The translations under genes were made by a program, and so were the position numbers. The notes below the pieces were generated by a model, which worked only from the letters and a program-made list of their open reading frames with translations, was not told the DNA's origin and did not search any database. Below, one piece after another: positions 18,667-26,573 of a DNA stretch of 40,042 bases. Origin of the DNA: Clostridiales bacterium. Lineage in GTDB: Bacteria > Bacillota > Clostridia > Lachnospirales > CAG-274. Where the stretch lies: NCBI GenBank assembly GCA_021201395.1, contig JAJQFB010000009.1, positions 1-40,042 on the forward strand, given 5' to 3'. Numbering within the stretch: the first letter of the stretch is position 1; every line of letters starts with the position of its first letter.

Positions 18667-19740
18667 TTAAGCCTCTGTTTCAAGGCTCAGCTTTTCGCTT
18701 CTGTCGGCCGTTGTCAGGTTGTCTATAATTTCATCCAAATCTCCGTTTATAATTGAATCGAGACGGTGGATGGTAAGACCTATCCTGTGATCCGTTACTC
18801 TGTTTTGAGGATAGTTGTAGGTTCTGATTTTTTCGTTTCTCATGCCGGAGCCTACCTGTCTGTGTCTTTCCTCGGCAATTTCACTCTGTTTTTTCTCTTC
18901 CTCAAGGCGGTAAAGCTTGCTCATAAGAATTTTAAGAGCCTTTTCCTTGTTCATTCTCTGGCTTTTTTCGTCCTGACAGGATATAACTATTCCCGTAGGG
19001 TGATGGGTCAGGCGTACGGCGGAGTCTGTTGTGTTTACACACTGGCCGCCGTTTCCCGAAGCCCTGAAAACGTCGAAGTGATAGTCCTTAGGGTCAAGCT
19101 TTACGTCTACCTCCTCGGCCTCGGGCAGAACCGCCACAGTTACCGTGGAGGTGTGGATTCTTCCCCCCGATTCTGTTTCGGGAACTCTCTGAACCCTGTG
19201 AACACCGCTCTCAAACTTAAGCCGTGAATAGGCGCCTTTCCCCTTTACCATAAATGTAATTTCCTTAAAGCCTCCCACATCGCCGTAGCTTGTATTCATA
19301 ATATCTATGGAAAAACCCTTTTGCTCCGAATATTTTGAATACATTCTGAACAAGTCTCCGGCAAATATGTTGGCTTCGTCTCCTCCGGCTCCCCCTCTTA
19401 TTTCCACAATAACGTTTTTTTCGTCGTTGGGGTCTTTGGGCAGAAGCAGAAGCTTAAGCTCCTCGGAAATAACCCCGAGCCGTCTTGTGTTTTCGGCAAG
19501 CTCCTCCTTTACAAGCTCTCTGAAATCCTCGTCGGTCTTGTCGGAGAGAAGCTCTTTGGCTTCGGCTATTGCCTCTTTAGCTCCCTTGTATTCCCTGTAT
19601 TTTTCAACAATAGGTTCAAGCTCGCTGTGTTCCTTCATAAGCCCCCTCCAAAGCCCGTTGTCGGCTATAATGTCGGGGTCGCCTATTTTAAGGGTCAAAT
19701 CCTCGTATTTTTTCTCTGTGTCCTCTAATCTGTCAAACAT
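18667..19740 (-). CDS. prfA: Peptide chain release factor 1
   Basis: A 357-residue release factor that recognises UAA and UAG and triggers peptidyl-tRNA hydrolysis. [20 protein letters not shown] carries the GGQ loop that PrmC methylates, [20 protein letters not shown] is the domain 2 entry, and [19 protein letters not shown] contains the RF1 family region. The start [15 protein letters not shown] at 19740 matches the usual RF1 opening; a GTG at 19752 is in frame but less likely. It follows prmC by 20 bases, an arrangement widely conserved in Firmicutes. Confidence 0.95.
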   Translation of the reverse strand: MFDRLEDTEKKYEDLTLKIGDPDIIADNGLWRGLMKEHSELEPIVEKYREYKGAKEAIAEAKELLSDKTDEDFRELVKEELAENTRRLGVISEELKLLLLPKDPNDEKNVIVEIRGGAGGDEANIFAGDLFRMYSKYSEQKGFSIDIMNTSYGDVGGFKEITFMVKGKGAYSRLKFESGVHRVQRVPETESGGRIHTSTVTVAVLPEAEEVDVKLDPKDYHFDVFRASGNGGQCVNTTDSAVRLTHHPTGIVISCQDEKSQRMNKEKALKILMSKLYRLEEEKKQSEIAEERHRQVGSGMRNEKIRTYNYPQNRVTDHRIGLTIHRLDSIINGDLDEIIDNLTTADRSEKLSLETEA

Positions 19741-19760
19741 AATAAATAACACCAGTCTCT

Positions 19761-20609
19761 TTATTTAAAGCCGATTACCACTCTGTCAAGGCCTGCTAAG
19801 TCTTTTTTTATTTCTATATTTTTAAAGCCGTTTTCTTTAAGAATGTTGCTTACGGCTTCTCCTTGATCATAACCTGTTTCATAGGCAAGCATACCGTTTT
19901 TATTAAGATATGTCAAGGAAGAGGCTGTAATATTTCTGTAAAAATTAAGGCCGTCCTCTCCGCCGTCAAGGGCTTTTAAAGGCTCGTAGTTTTTAACCTT
20001 TTTGTCGAGAGTGGGTATAATCCCCGTCCTTATATAGGGAGGATTAGAAACGATAAAGTCAAATTTTCCCTCTATGTTTTCAAACAAATTGCTTTTTACA
20101 AGCCTTACCTTTACGCCGTAATCCTTAATGTTCTGTCTTGCGATTATAAGAGCTTTTTCGCTTATGTCGCAGGCGGTCATCTCAAGGGTCTTGTTGTAAT
20201 AAGCGAGGCTTAGAGCTATGGCTCCGCTGCCCGTGCCTATGTCGAGGCCTGTTTTATAGCCTCTCTCGGAGGATATTTTAAGAACCTCTTCAACCAAAAT
20301 CTCCGTATCGGGACGGGGAATCAGAACAAAATCCGAAACCTTTATGCTAAGACCCATAAACTCGGTTTTTCCCAAAAGATACTGTACAGGACGGCCCTCA
20401 AGCCGCTTTAAAACCCAATAGTCTATCTTCCTCATTTGGTTTTCATCGGGAACATAACCGTCACGGCTGTAAAGCTGTGTTTTGGTAAAGCCCAACTGAC
20501 GCATAAGTATAAGGGAAGCGTCAATCTTCGCCTCGTCTATATTGTTTTCCTTAAACAGCCCTGTTATTTCTCTTAAAAGGTCTTTAACGCTACTTCTGCT
20601 CAGGCTCAT
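19761..20609 (-). CDS. prmC: Release factor glutamine methyltransferase
   Basis: A 282-residue SAM-dependent enzyme that methylates the glutamine of the GGQ motif in release factors; its substrate gene prfA is the next gene. [19 protein letters not shown] is the SAM-binding motif and [11 protein letters not shown] holds the catalytic NPPY. The N-terminal helical domain has the usual [16 protein letters not shown] at 20609 overlaps the end of the DUF1385 gene by 20 bases; a GTG at 20621 is possible but abuts the AAAGG ribosome site. Translation is probably coupled to the upstream gene. Confidence 0.93.
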   Translation of the reverse strand: MSLSRSSVKDLLREITGLFKENNIDEAKIDASLILMRQLGFTKTQLYSRDGYVPDENQMRKIDYWVLKRLEGRPVQYLLGKTEFMGLSIKVSDFVLIPRPDTEILVEEVLKISSERGYKTGLDIGTGSGAIALSLAYYNKTLEMTACDISEKALIIARQNIKDYGVKVRLVKSNLFENIEGKFDFIVSNPPYIRTGIIPTLDKKVKNYEPLKALDGGEDGLNFYRNITASSLTYLNKNGMLAYETGYDQGEAVSNILKENGFKNIEIKKDLAGLDRVVIGFK

Positions 20610-21564
20610 CTTCCAAAACACCCTTTAAGGAAGCTATTGCAACCTCTATCATATCGTCGTCCGGCTCCTTAGTTGTTATAAGCTGAACGGCCTTTCCCGG
20701 AGCGGAAACAATATCCACAATAATATTATCGTTTTTTCCCGCCCATCTTATAACCTCGTAGGAAAGTCCTGCCACAACAGGCACGAAAATCATTCTCGAA
20801 ACAATTCTGTAAAGCACAACGTCCGTCCTCAAAAAGAGAAAGACAATCATACTTATTATCATAACCAAAAACAGGAAGCTTGTTCCGCAGCGTTTGTGGA
20901 GCCTTGTGTACTGTCTTACGTTTTCAACAGTCAGCTCCTCGCCGCTTTCAAAACAGTTTATTGTCTTGTGTTCGGCTCCGTGATATTTATAAAGCCTTTT
21001 TATATCCTTAAGAAGCGATGTCAAACATATATAGAAAAGGAAGATACAAATTCTCGTAAATCCCTCTATTATGCCTAAGGCCCAAGTTCCCCAGCCTAAA
21101 AATTTGTTGAAGAAAGAGCTTACCAAAACAGGCAGAACCATAAACAGAGCCACGGAGAATATAATCGAAATGACTACCGATATTGCCAAAACAACGTTCA
21201 TAAGCTTGTCTCCCAGCTTATCGGAAAGCCATTTTTCAAATTTGCTCATTTCCTCCTCTTCAATATCGTCCGCCATATCCTCAAGCCCTGCCATTTTGGC
21301 GGAGCGTGTTATAACCTTCATACCCACAACAAGGCTGTCCACAAAGGCCACAACCCCTCTTACAATAGGGAGCCTCAAAATTTTGTTCCTCTCCTCGGCG
21401 GTCTTTATCTTCGTTTTTTCAACCTTTATGTTCTTTTTTTCTATATCCCTTACGGCAAGAACGTACTCCGTTCTGCCTTTCATCATAACGCCCTCTATTA
21501 CGGCCTGACCCCCTATTCCTTTTCCGCAGGGAGGGCCGCAGGGTCTTTTCATTTTATTTCCCAT
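20590..21564 (-). CDS. DUF1385 family membrane protein (YqhQ-like)
   Basis: A 324-residue protein of the DUF1385/YqhQ family, whose biochemical role is not established. IGGQAVIEGVMMKGRTEYVLAVR is the conserved opening, KYHGAEHKTINCFESGEELTVENV the central signature (residues that look metal-binding or catalytic: His, Glu, His, Cys), and LHKRCGTSFLFLV follows. Four to five hydrophobic helices place it in the membrane. The start at 21564 has GGTGAT six bases upstream; earlier in-frame starts at 21582 and beyond have poorer sites. DUF1385-prmC-prfA is a conserved Clostridia gene order; rpmE, often upstream, is absent here. Confidence 0.88.
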   Translation of the reverse strand: MGNKMKRPCGPPCGKGIGGQAVIEGVMMKGRTEYVLAVRDIEKKNIKVEKTKIKTAEERNKILRLPIVRGVVAFVDSLVVGMKVITRSAKMAGLEDMADDIEEEEMSKFEKWLSDKLGDKLMNVVLAISVVISIIFSVALFMVLPVLVSSFFNKFLGWGTWALGIIEGFTRICIFLFYICLTSLLKDIKRLYKYHGAEHKTINCFESGEELTVENVRQYTRLHKRCGTSFLFLVMIISMIVFLFLRTDVVLYRIVSRMIFVPVVAGLSYEVIRWAGKNDNIIVDIVSAPGKAVQLITTKEPDDDMIEVAIASLKGVLEDEPEQK

Positions 21565-21601
21565 ATATAAATCACCGTTCATCTTAATATTTGTATCCTG
21601 C

Positions 21602-21617
21602 ATACCGCGTACGGTAT
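21602..21617. promoter_or_regulatory. Inverted repeat near the DUF1385 transcription start
   Basis: ATACCG-CGTA-CGGTAT is a perfect 6-bp inverted repeat located about 10-25 bases downstream of the predicted transcription start of DUF1385-prmC-prfA. Its position suits a repressor operator; no cognate regulator is in the window. Confidence 0.4.
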
Positions 21618-21632
21618 ACTTGCACAATTTAT

Positions 21633-21641
21633 ATTATACCA
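21633..21641 (-). promoter_or_regulatory. Extended -10 promoter of DUF1385-prmC-prfA
   Basis: Minus-strand TGG-TATAAT (21641-21633) preceded by a run of eight A residues, the same architecture as the promoter at 13875-13883. Confidence 0.6.
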
Positions 21642-21767
21642 TTTTTTTTGCCGTCAGTGATAATGAATTTTTAAATCAAAAATATAAATGTCTGTACAAT
21701 TTAGCCAAAGTTTAATATATAAATTTTCCTCTCCCACGGAAAATATGCCCTTTTGGAGAAAAACAAA

Positions 21768-21963
21768 AAAATAACCCAAGATGCCGTTACCTTTTATTGA
21801 CACCTATCTCTTACGATAGGTGGGTTTCCGCATATCCGCTTCTGCCCTCCCCTGCCCAAAGGGAATTAGCTTGGGGCCCGGCATAGGCGGAAGGATATAG
21901 GAATCCCTTTTGCACTCTGTAGGTTCAATAAAACAAGGCTGGCGAGCATCTCAGGCATTTAGC
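21768..21963 (-). ncRNA. ssrS: 6S RNA
   Basis: About 195 nt on the minus strand. The 5' end CCTGAGATGC (21955-21946) pairs with GCATCTTGGG (21784-21775) to form the closing stem, and these arms closely resemble the termini of E. coli 6S RNA (CTGAGATGTTCGC at the 5' end and GGCATCTCGG at the 3' end). A hairpin CACCTATC/GATAGGTG (21801-21822) sits where the 3' side of the central bubble is expected, and a long apical arm pairs TCCGC/GCGGA, TGCC/GGCA and CCCCAAG/CTTTGGG. A run of seven T residues ends the gene. 6S RNA mimics an open promoter, sequesters housekeeping RNA polymerase and templates short product RNAs. Exact ends are estimates. Confidence 0.85.
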
Positions 21964-21970
21964 TTTGAAA

Positions 21971-21999
21971 TGTATAAAACTCTCACAAAATTTTGCGAA
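21971..21999 (-). promoter_or_regulatory. Promoter of the 6S RNA gene
   Basis: Minus-strand TTCGCA (21999-21994), 17 bases, TATACA (21976-21971). The start would fall about eight bases before the 6S closing stem, which is what 6S genes show. Confidence 0.55.
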
Positions 22000-22400
22000 G
22001 CTTTTCTTTTTCATATATTAATTATAATATATCCCGAAAGGTTTTTCAAGATGTATTTTTATAATTTTGAAACAAACTTTTTTATTGGCAAATATAAAAT
22101 AAAAAGTGTTTTTTTATCGAATATTTTTATAAGAATGCTGATAAATACCCGTCCTTAAAATTTAACACCATACTTTTTAGGGGGCGAAGATGCGAAGAGC
22201 TAATTAATCAGCGGTTCCTTAGATCAATTAATGACAGGCTTAGCGAAAAAAATACATAGATATTTTTCAAACAGCGGTAGATTTTCATTTTAATGTTTTT
22301 GATATGATGCCGACCCTTGTCTATTCAAGGGCGGTTTGTTTACATTGCAGCTCAAAAAAAGAGAAATTATTAAAAATTTTGTGAGTATTTGAGAAAGTCA
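22000..22400. other. AT-rich intergenic stretch with scattered hairpins, no gene seen
   Basis: No credible reading frame. It contains a 16-base block at 22203-22218 that matches the pectate lyase leader (36495-36510) at 15 positions, an AAAAATA/TATTTTT hairpin near 22247-22262 and a CCCTTG/CAAGGG hairpin (22314-22331). All lie upstream of the promoter at 22401, so they are not in the esterase mRNA leader. Confidence 0.5.
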
Positions 22401-22429
22401 TTGACTATTATTTCAAAAAATGTTATTAT
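22401..22429 (+). promoter_or_regulatory. SigA-type promoter of the dockerin esterase gene
   Basis: TTGACT (22401-22406), 17 bases, TATTAT (22424-22429) with TGT immediately before it (extended -10). The predicted leader is about 70 nt. Confidence 0.8.
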
Positions 22430-22508
22430 ATATTTATAAATATTAAGCTTTGGGCTATGCTCAAGATGTTTAAATTAACAATTTTATTATTTAAAAGGAG
22501 GAAATAAA

Positions 22509-25388
22509 GTGAAAAAACAGACACAAAAGGTTTTGGCCTTGGTTTTGGCCTTTGTAATGGCTATGTCAACTCTTATCTATGTCAGCGCATCGGACGCAGG
22601 TGAGACAGCCGAGGTTACGGAAGAGGCGGTTATCGAAGCGGCGGCTTCCGATTCGGCGGTTGTCATAGTAAGCGATACGGAAGAAATCGTAAGCGCCGAT
22701 TTGCTTGCCGAATCATATGCAGCAGGCGATACGGTTGACTATGGTATCTCCGAGCTTACGATTACGGCGGCTCAGGCTCTCAGCGGCAACGGAACCTACC
22801 TTGCCACAACCGGCGTAAACACTCCCTTTACAGATGCTGACGGTGCCTCTTACTCGGGTTTCCGTTTGGCTTTACAGATTGTTCCCTCTGTAACGGGCAA
22901 CATTACGGTAACATTAAGCTCAGCTCTTGCAAGCGGCAAAAAAGCCTACATAGTTAAGTATGTATCCGGCGATTCATCGGAAATGACAGGTGAAATAGTA
23001 TCATACGTAGAAGAGGGTGCAACAAGTATTTTAGGCTTTATTGAAGCAGGAAATACATACTATTTTGCTCTCGGCGGAACAAACCAGAAATTCACAGACA
23101 TTACATTTGTTGAGGGCAGCGAGGCCGCTACTACAACAGAGGGCACAACAGAGACAACAACGGAAGCGGAAGTGGTTGACCTTGTCGACATCAACGACCT
23201 TGACAGGGCAACTCCGGGAACAGCCTCCGACGGCGGTTCACATACTCTTTGGATTGTAGGCGACTCTACGGGCTGCTACTACAACGAAACAAGCCGTATC
23301 ATAAACAGAGTGGGCTTCGGCATGGCTTTGGGTGATGACACATCTCACAGCTATACGGCTGAATACAAGATTTTCGACAACGAAAACCTCGAGGTCAGAA
23401 ACTTAGCGGTGTCGGGCAGAAGCTCTCTTGACTACTTAACCGATACATATTACACAACTCTTACCTCGGGCTGGAAAGAGGGCGACTATTTAATCATAGC
23501 TTTCGGCCACAATGACGAAAAGAATACCGACAGCACAAGATTTACCGACGCTTCCTTAGGAGCAGACGGCTGGAACACAACGGGTCAGTTTGCTTATTCA
23601 CTCTATGCAAACTACATTCTTCCGGCGGTTCAGGCAGGGGTTACTCCCATTTTGGCAACTCCCATCGTAAGACGCTCCACAAGCTCAAGCGGCCCCTCCG
23701 GCAGCAACGTACACAACTGTACAAGCAGCGGAATAGGCGACTACAGACAGACAATTATCGACCTAGGCACTAAATTCGGTTTATCTGTAATCGACAACAC
23801 ATACAACACATATATGGAACATATCGCTCTCGGCGCAGGCGAATGTACCATCAGCGATGACAAGACATCATGTGAAACAACGGGCTATGCTGCATACCAT
23901 TCTGTTCAGACAACAGGTATCGACAATACACACGTGGGCGCAGCAGGTGCAAGAATGATAGCTTACTTTATGGGTCAGACTATAAAGGGCAATGATATTG
24001 AATTCGGAGTAACGGCAACAGAGGAATCTACAATTACTCCCGCCCTTACAGACGGCTCCGCTGACAACGGCGAAGTATTTGCAAGCCTTGCAACTTTCTT
24101 CGGCGATGACGCAAACACTGACCCCAGAACAGGCGAATATTCCGACGACACAGAGGACGATGACTCCTTCAAGATTTACTTAAGCTATGCGGGAACAGCG
24201 TCAAGCCTCTATGCGGGAGACTCTTTCGATGTTGACGTATGCGCTGCAAATGTTCCCGAAAGCGGAATCAGCTTTGTACATATTATTCTTACATATGATT
24301 CTCAGGAAGCCTCTTTAGATTTATCATCATTTAGTGAAGCTCCCAGTGAATCTATAACCGACAAAGCATTTATCGGACACACAGAAGTATCAGGCACCAC
24401 ATATTACGAAATTGATCTTGATTTATATTTTGACACAGCCGTAACCGAGGACAGTGTTCTCATCAGTCTTCCTTTCACTCTTAACAAGAGAGGCGAGGTT
24501 TCAATTACCACAAGTTCAGTTACGGTAACAGACGCAAGCGGAACGGCCTATGATGAAGTTTCCACTCAGGAATTTGTAATTAATGCAGACTCGGACATCA
24601 ATGAATCCGACGGTCTTGTTATTGCGCCTACATTAACAGATGCCGGCGACGGAACTTATGTTCTTGATTATATTTTAAGCGGAAACACAACAGAATTAGG
24701 CTTAAGCTCAATAACGATTTATGTTGACTATGACCCGACTGTTGTTATGGTAACAGGCGCAAACGATACGGCGGAGGTAGGAAGTGTTGACTCTTCCGGA
24801 GCTATTCTTGAATACTTAATGCCCTATGCTACGGTTACGCAGCAGATTGCCCTTGTTCCCGAGGCTGACGATGAAGACTATGCAGACGCAGCGGCAGGCC
24901 CGGCAGACGGAACAAAGACAGCCGCAGAACTCGGCAGAATAAGACTTGCCAACTACTTAAACGATGCCGACGGCGACGGAGCAAACGACTCCGCTTACAA
25001 TAACGGCGTTATATTCTCGCTTATAGTAACTCCCGTTACGGCAGCTTCCGCAGATGAAGCTATGGCGGCAATTTCAACAGGAACACCTTCCGCAGGTGCT
25101 TTCGGCGACTCCTCGGGCGAAGAGGTTGACGTTACAATAAACGGAAACATAACCTCTACGGAAACAGGCTTAAGAGGCGACGTTGACCAGAACGGCATAA
25201 TCACCGCAAACGATGCGGCTTGTCTGCTCGCTTATGTTCTCAATAATGAAACACTTAACCCCAACTGGGATGTTTCGGATTACATTGCAAACGTAACAGG
25301 CGATGATTCAATCGATGCTGCCGATGTGGCGGAAATTATGAGCAAGGTTCTTGACTCCGCTTATGTATTTACGGCAGACGCAGCTTAA
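22509..25388 (+). CDS. Secreted SGNH esterase with cohesin-like and dockerin domains
   Basis: A 959-residue exported protein. Residues 1-28 are a signal peptide and about 60-205 a beta-rich module resembling carbohydrate-binding regions, followed by a Thr/Glu linker. An SGNH/GDSL hydrolase of the rhamnogalacturonan acetylesterase type spans about 245-500 (nucleophile Ser253 in GDST, block II Gly303, GHND at 333-336, Asp472 and His475 in DNTH). Two cohesin-like beta-sandwiches follow at about 555-692 and 702-880, then a C-terminal dockerin at 889-948 with calcium loops starting at Asp891 and Asn928. Likely role: removing acetyl groups from pectin while docked to a multiprotein assembly. Translation starts at GTG 22509, seven bases after AAAAGGAGG. 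Calling the middle modules cohesins rests on pattern (GDSFDVDVCAANVPESGISF, LTYDS) and needs a profile search. Confidence 0.85.
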   Translation: MKKQTQKVLALVLAFVMAMSTLIYVSASDAGETAEVTEEAVIEAAASDSAVVIVSDTEEIVSADLLAESYAAGDTVDYGISELTITAAQALSGNGTYLATTGVNTPFTDADGASYSGFRLALQIVPSVTGNITVTLSSALASGKKAYIVKYVSGDSSEMTGEIVSYVEEGATSILGFIEAGNTYYFALGGTNQKFTDITFVEGSEAATTTEGTTETTTEAEVVDLVDINDLDRATPGTASDGGSHTLWIVGDSTGCYYNETSRIINRVGFGMALGDDTSHSYTAEYKIFDNENLEVRNLAVSGRSSLDYLTDTYYTTLTSGWKEGDYLIIAFGHNDEKNTDSTRFTDASLGADGWNTTGQFAYSLYANYILPAVQAGVTPILATPIVRRSTSSSGPSGSNVHNCTSSGIGDYRQTIIDLGTKFGLSVIDNTYNTYMEHIALGAGECTISDDKTSCETTGYAAYHSVQTTGIDNTHVGAAGARMIAYFMGQTIKGNDIEFGVTATEESTITPALTDGSADNGEVFASLATFFGDDANTDPRTGEYSDDTEDDDSFKIYLSYAGTASSLYAGDSFDVDVCAANVPESGISFVHIILTYDSQEASLDLSSFSEAPSESITDKAFIGHTEVSGTTYYEIDLDLYFDTAVTEDSVLISLPFTLNKRGEVSITTSSVTVTDASGTAYDEVSTQEFVINADSDINESDGLVIAPTLTDAGDGTYVLDYILSGNTTELGLSSITIYVDYDPTVVMVTGANDTAEVGSVDSSGAILEYLMPYATVTQQIALVPEADDEDYADAAAGPADGTKTAAELGRIRLANYLNDADGDGANDSAYNNGVIFSLIVTPVTAASADEAMAAISTGTPSAGAFGDSSGEEVDVTINGNITSTETGLRGDVDQNGIITANDAACLLAYVLNNETLNPNWDVSDYIANVTGDDSIDAADVAEIMSKVLDSAYVFTADAA

Positions 25389-25430
25389 AACAGCTAAAAT
25401 TTAAATGATTTTAAAATTAAAGCAACATAA

Positions 25431-25469
25431 AAACAAGCCGGTGGGCATTAACCCTGTCGGCTTGTTTTT
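25431..25469. terminator. Bidirectional terminator
   Basis: AAACAAGCCG..GGG (25431-25445) pairs with CCC..CGGCTTGTTT (25452-25467). T5 follows on the plus strand and T5 on the minus strand, serving both the esterase gene and the convergent Rpn-family gene. Confidence 0.88.
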
Positions 25470-25495
25470 ATTCGGATAGATTATTCACACATTGT

Positions 25496-26497
25496 TTATT
25501 GCTGATTTACTAAAAATACCCGAAGCTCATTGATCCTGTCTAAGGGCACCTGTGTAAGCTTGTTAATAATCAGAGGTTCATAGTTGTACTTAATCATCTC
25601 CATAGCAACACTTTCCTTGCCCTCTGTTTCTCCCTCGGCACGACCCTCGGCACGACCCTCGGCACGACCCTCGGCACGACCCTGTGCGTGACCTTGTGCG
25701 TGACCTTGTGCACGCCCCTCCGCACGACCTTCTGCTATAGCCTTTGCCCTGCTTTCGGCTATAAGATTTTCCTCGTGGATTTTATACATTTCTTCCTGAT
25801 CAAATAAGTCTATCATAATGTCAACAACCTCCTTTTCCTGTCCTTTAAGAAATTCCGTCAGAACCTCTTCGTCTTTACAAATCCGTATTGCCTCCTGTAC
25901 GGCTTTGGAAGTCCTGCCGTATATTTTTGCCTGTGCGTTCACTATCTTTGAAAATGTGATGTACTGGCTGATTATGCCCCTGCCGTTTTTCTCGGTAATA
26001 AGTTTAACTCTTACCTCTATAGCCGCCTCTTCGCCGCCGAAAAATTCCTCCGACAAGGTTATAACGTCCTTATTTGTTTTCTTATCACCTGTGTAAACGA
26101 CATATAACTCAGGCTTAGGTATTTTAACGGGCTTAGAACTGTATAAATCCCTTTTGGCGGCCTTAAAATATTCCTGATAGGTTCTTGCCAAATACATAAA
26201 GCTTCTTATAATTATGTTTACCGATACGGTAGACTGGGCTTCCACAAGAACAAAAAGCTTATCCTTAACGGCGAACCCCAAATCATTTGTCATATCGTTT
26301 ATAAGTATAGGCTCAAGGGTTATTATTTCTATGTCATCGGCCGTGGTTTCTTTATCCTCCGGGTGAAGGGCCTGATAAAGCTGTAAGAGATATTTCTTTT
26401 GGCGGAACATTTTTGTAAAAACACTGTCTTTTATTTTCCTGTTCATTTCATATCCCCCTGCCGAGGCAGAAAAGAATCTATTGCTTTTTAATTTCAT
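25496..26497 (-). CDS. Rpn family PD-(D/E)XK nuclease / putative transposase
   Basis: A 333-residue protein of the Rpn/PF12784 group, nucleases linked to recombination and often annotated as transposases. The N-terminal catalytic region reads KIKDSVFTKMF, ITLEPILINDMTNDLGF and KLFVLVEAQSTVSVNII, where Asp and the E-x-Q pair fit the PD-(D/E)XK core. Residues about 255-300 are a tetrapeptide repeat (EGRA/QGHA), a feature frequent in this family. A start at 26497 is supported by GAGAGGTGA; ATG at 26446 (MNRKIKDSVF), with AGGGGGA upstream, matches the family start better and is a real alternative. No terminal repeats or target duplications are visible, so there is no evidence of a complete mobile element. 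Confidence 0.85.
   Translation of the reverse strand: MKLKSNRFFSASAGGYEMNRKIKDSVFTKMFRQKKYLLQLYQALHPEDKETTADDIEIITLEPILINDMTNDLGFAVKDKLFVLVEAQSTVSVNIIIRSFMYLARTYQEYFKAAKRDLYSSKPVKIPKPELYVVYTGDKKTNKDVITLSEEFFGGEEAAIEVRVKLITEKNGRGIISQYITFSKIVNAQAKIYGRTSKAVQEAIRICKDEEVLTEFLKGQEKEVVDIMIDLFDQEEMYKIHEENLIAESRAKAIAEGRAEGRAQGHAQGHAQGRAEGRAEGRAEGRAEGETEGKESVAMEMIKYNYEPLIINKLTQVPLDRINELRVFLVNQQ
25632..25739 (-). repeat. 12-bp coding minisatellite (nine units)
   Basis: Four identical units CCCTCGGCACGA (25632-25679, plus strand) are followed by five diverged units to 25739. Each unit encodes one tetrapeptide such as EGRA or QGHA in the Rpn-family protein. Unit gain or loss would keep the frame. Confidence 0.95.
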
Positions 26498-26525
26498 TAA
26501 TCAGGCTCACCTCTCTTTCATATAT

Positions 26526-26554
26526 ATTATACTATAAATAGGTTCAATTATCAA
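26526..26554 (-). promoter_or_regulatory. SigA-type promoter of the Rpn-family gene
   Basis: Minus-strand TTGATA (26554-26549), 17 bases, TATAAT (26531-26526), 28 bases before the start at 26497. This position argues mildly for the longer start, because its ribosome site falls inside the transcript. Confidence 0.75.
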
Positions 26555-26573
26555 TCCGAATATTTAAAAAATT

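Noticed and set aside
19307..19768. 153-codon open frame on the plus strand across prfA
   Set aside because: It is the antisense of a conserved gene, Ser/Leu-rich, without a ribosome site or recognisable domain. The same applies to the antisense frames at 21071-21508, 34255-34689 and 4495-4908.
22314..22331. Rho-independent terminator
   Set aside because: The CCCTTG/CAAGGG hairpin has no adjacent T-run and no gene ends into it.
25632..25739. CRISPR-like short repeats
   Set aside because: Units are 12 bp with no spacers and are in frame in a protein; no cas genes are present. It is a coding minisatellite.
25496..26497. Complete insertion sequence around the Rpn-family gene
   Set aside because: No terminal inverted repeats or target duplications are visible; the gene has an ordinary promoter and shares a bidirectional terminator.
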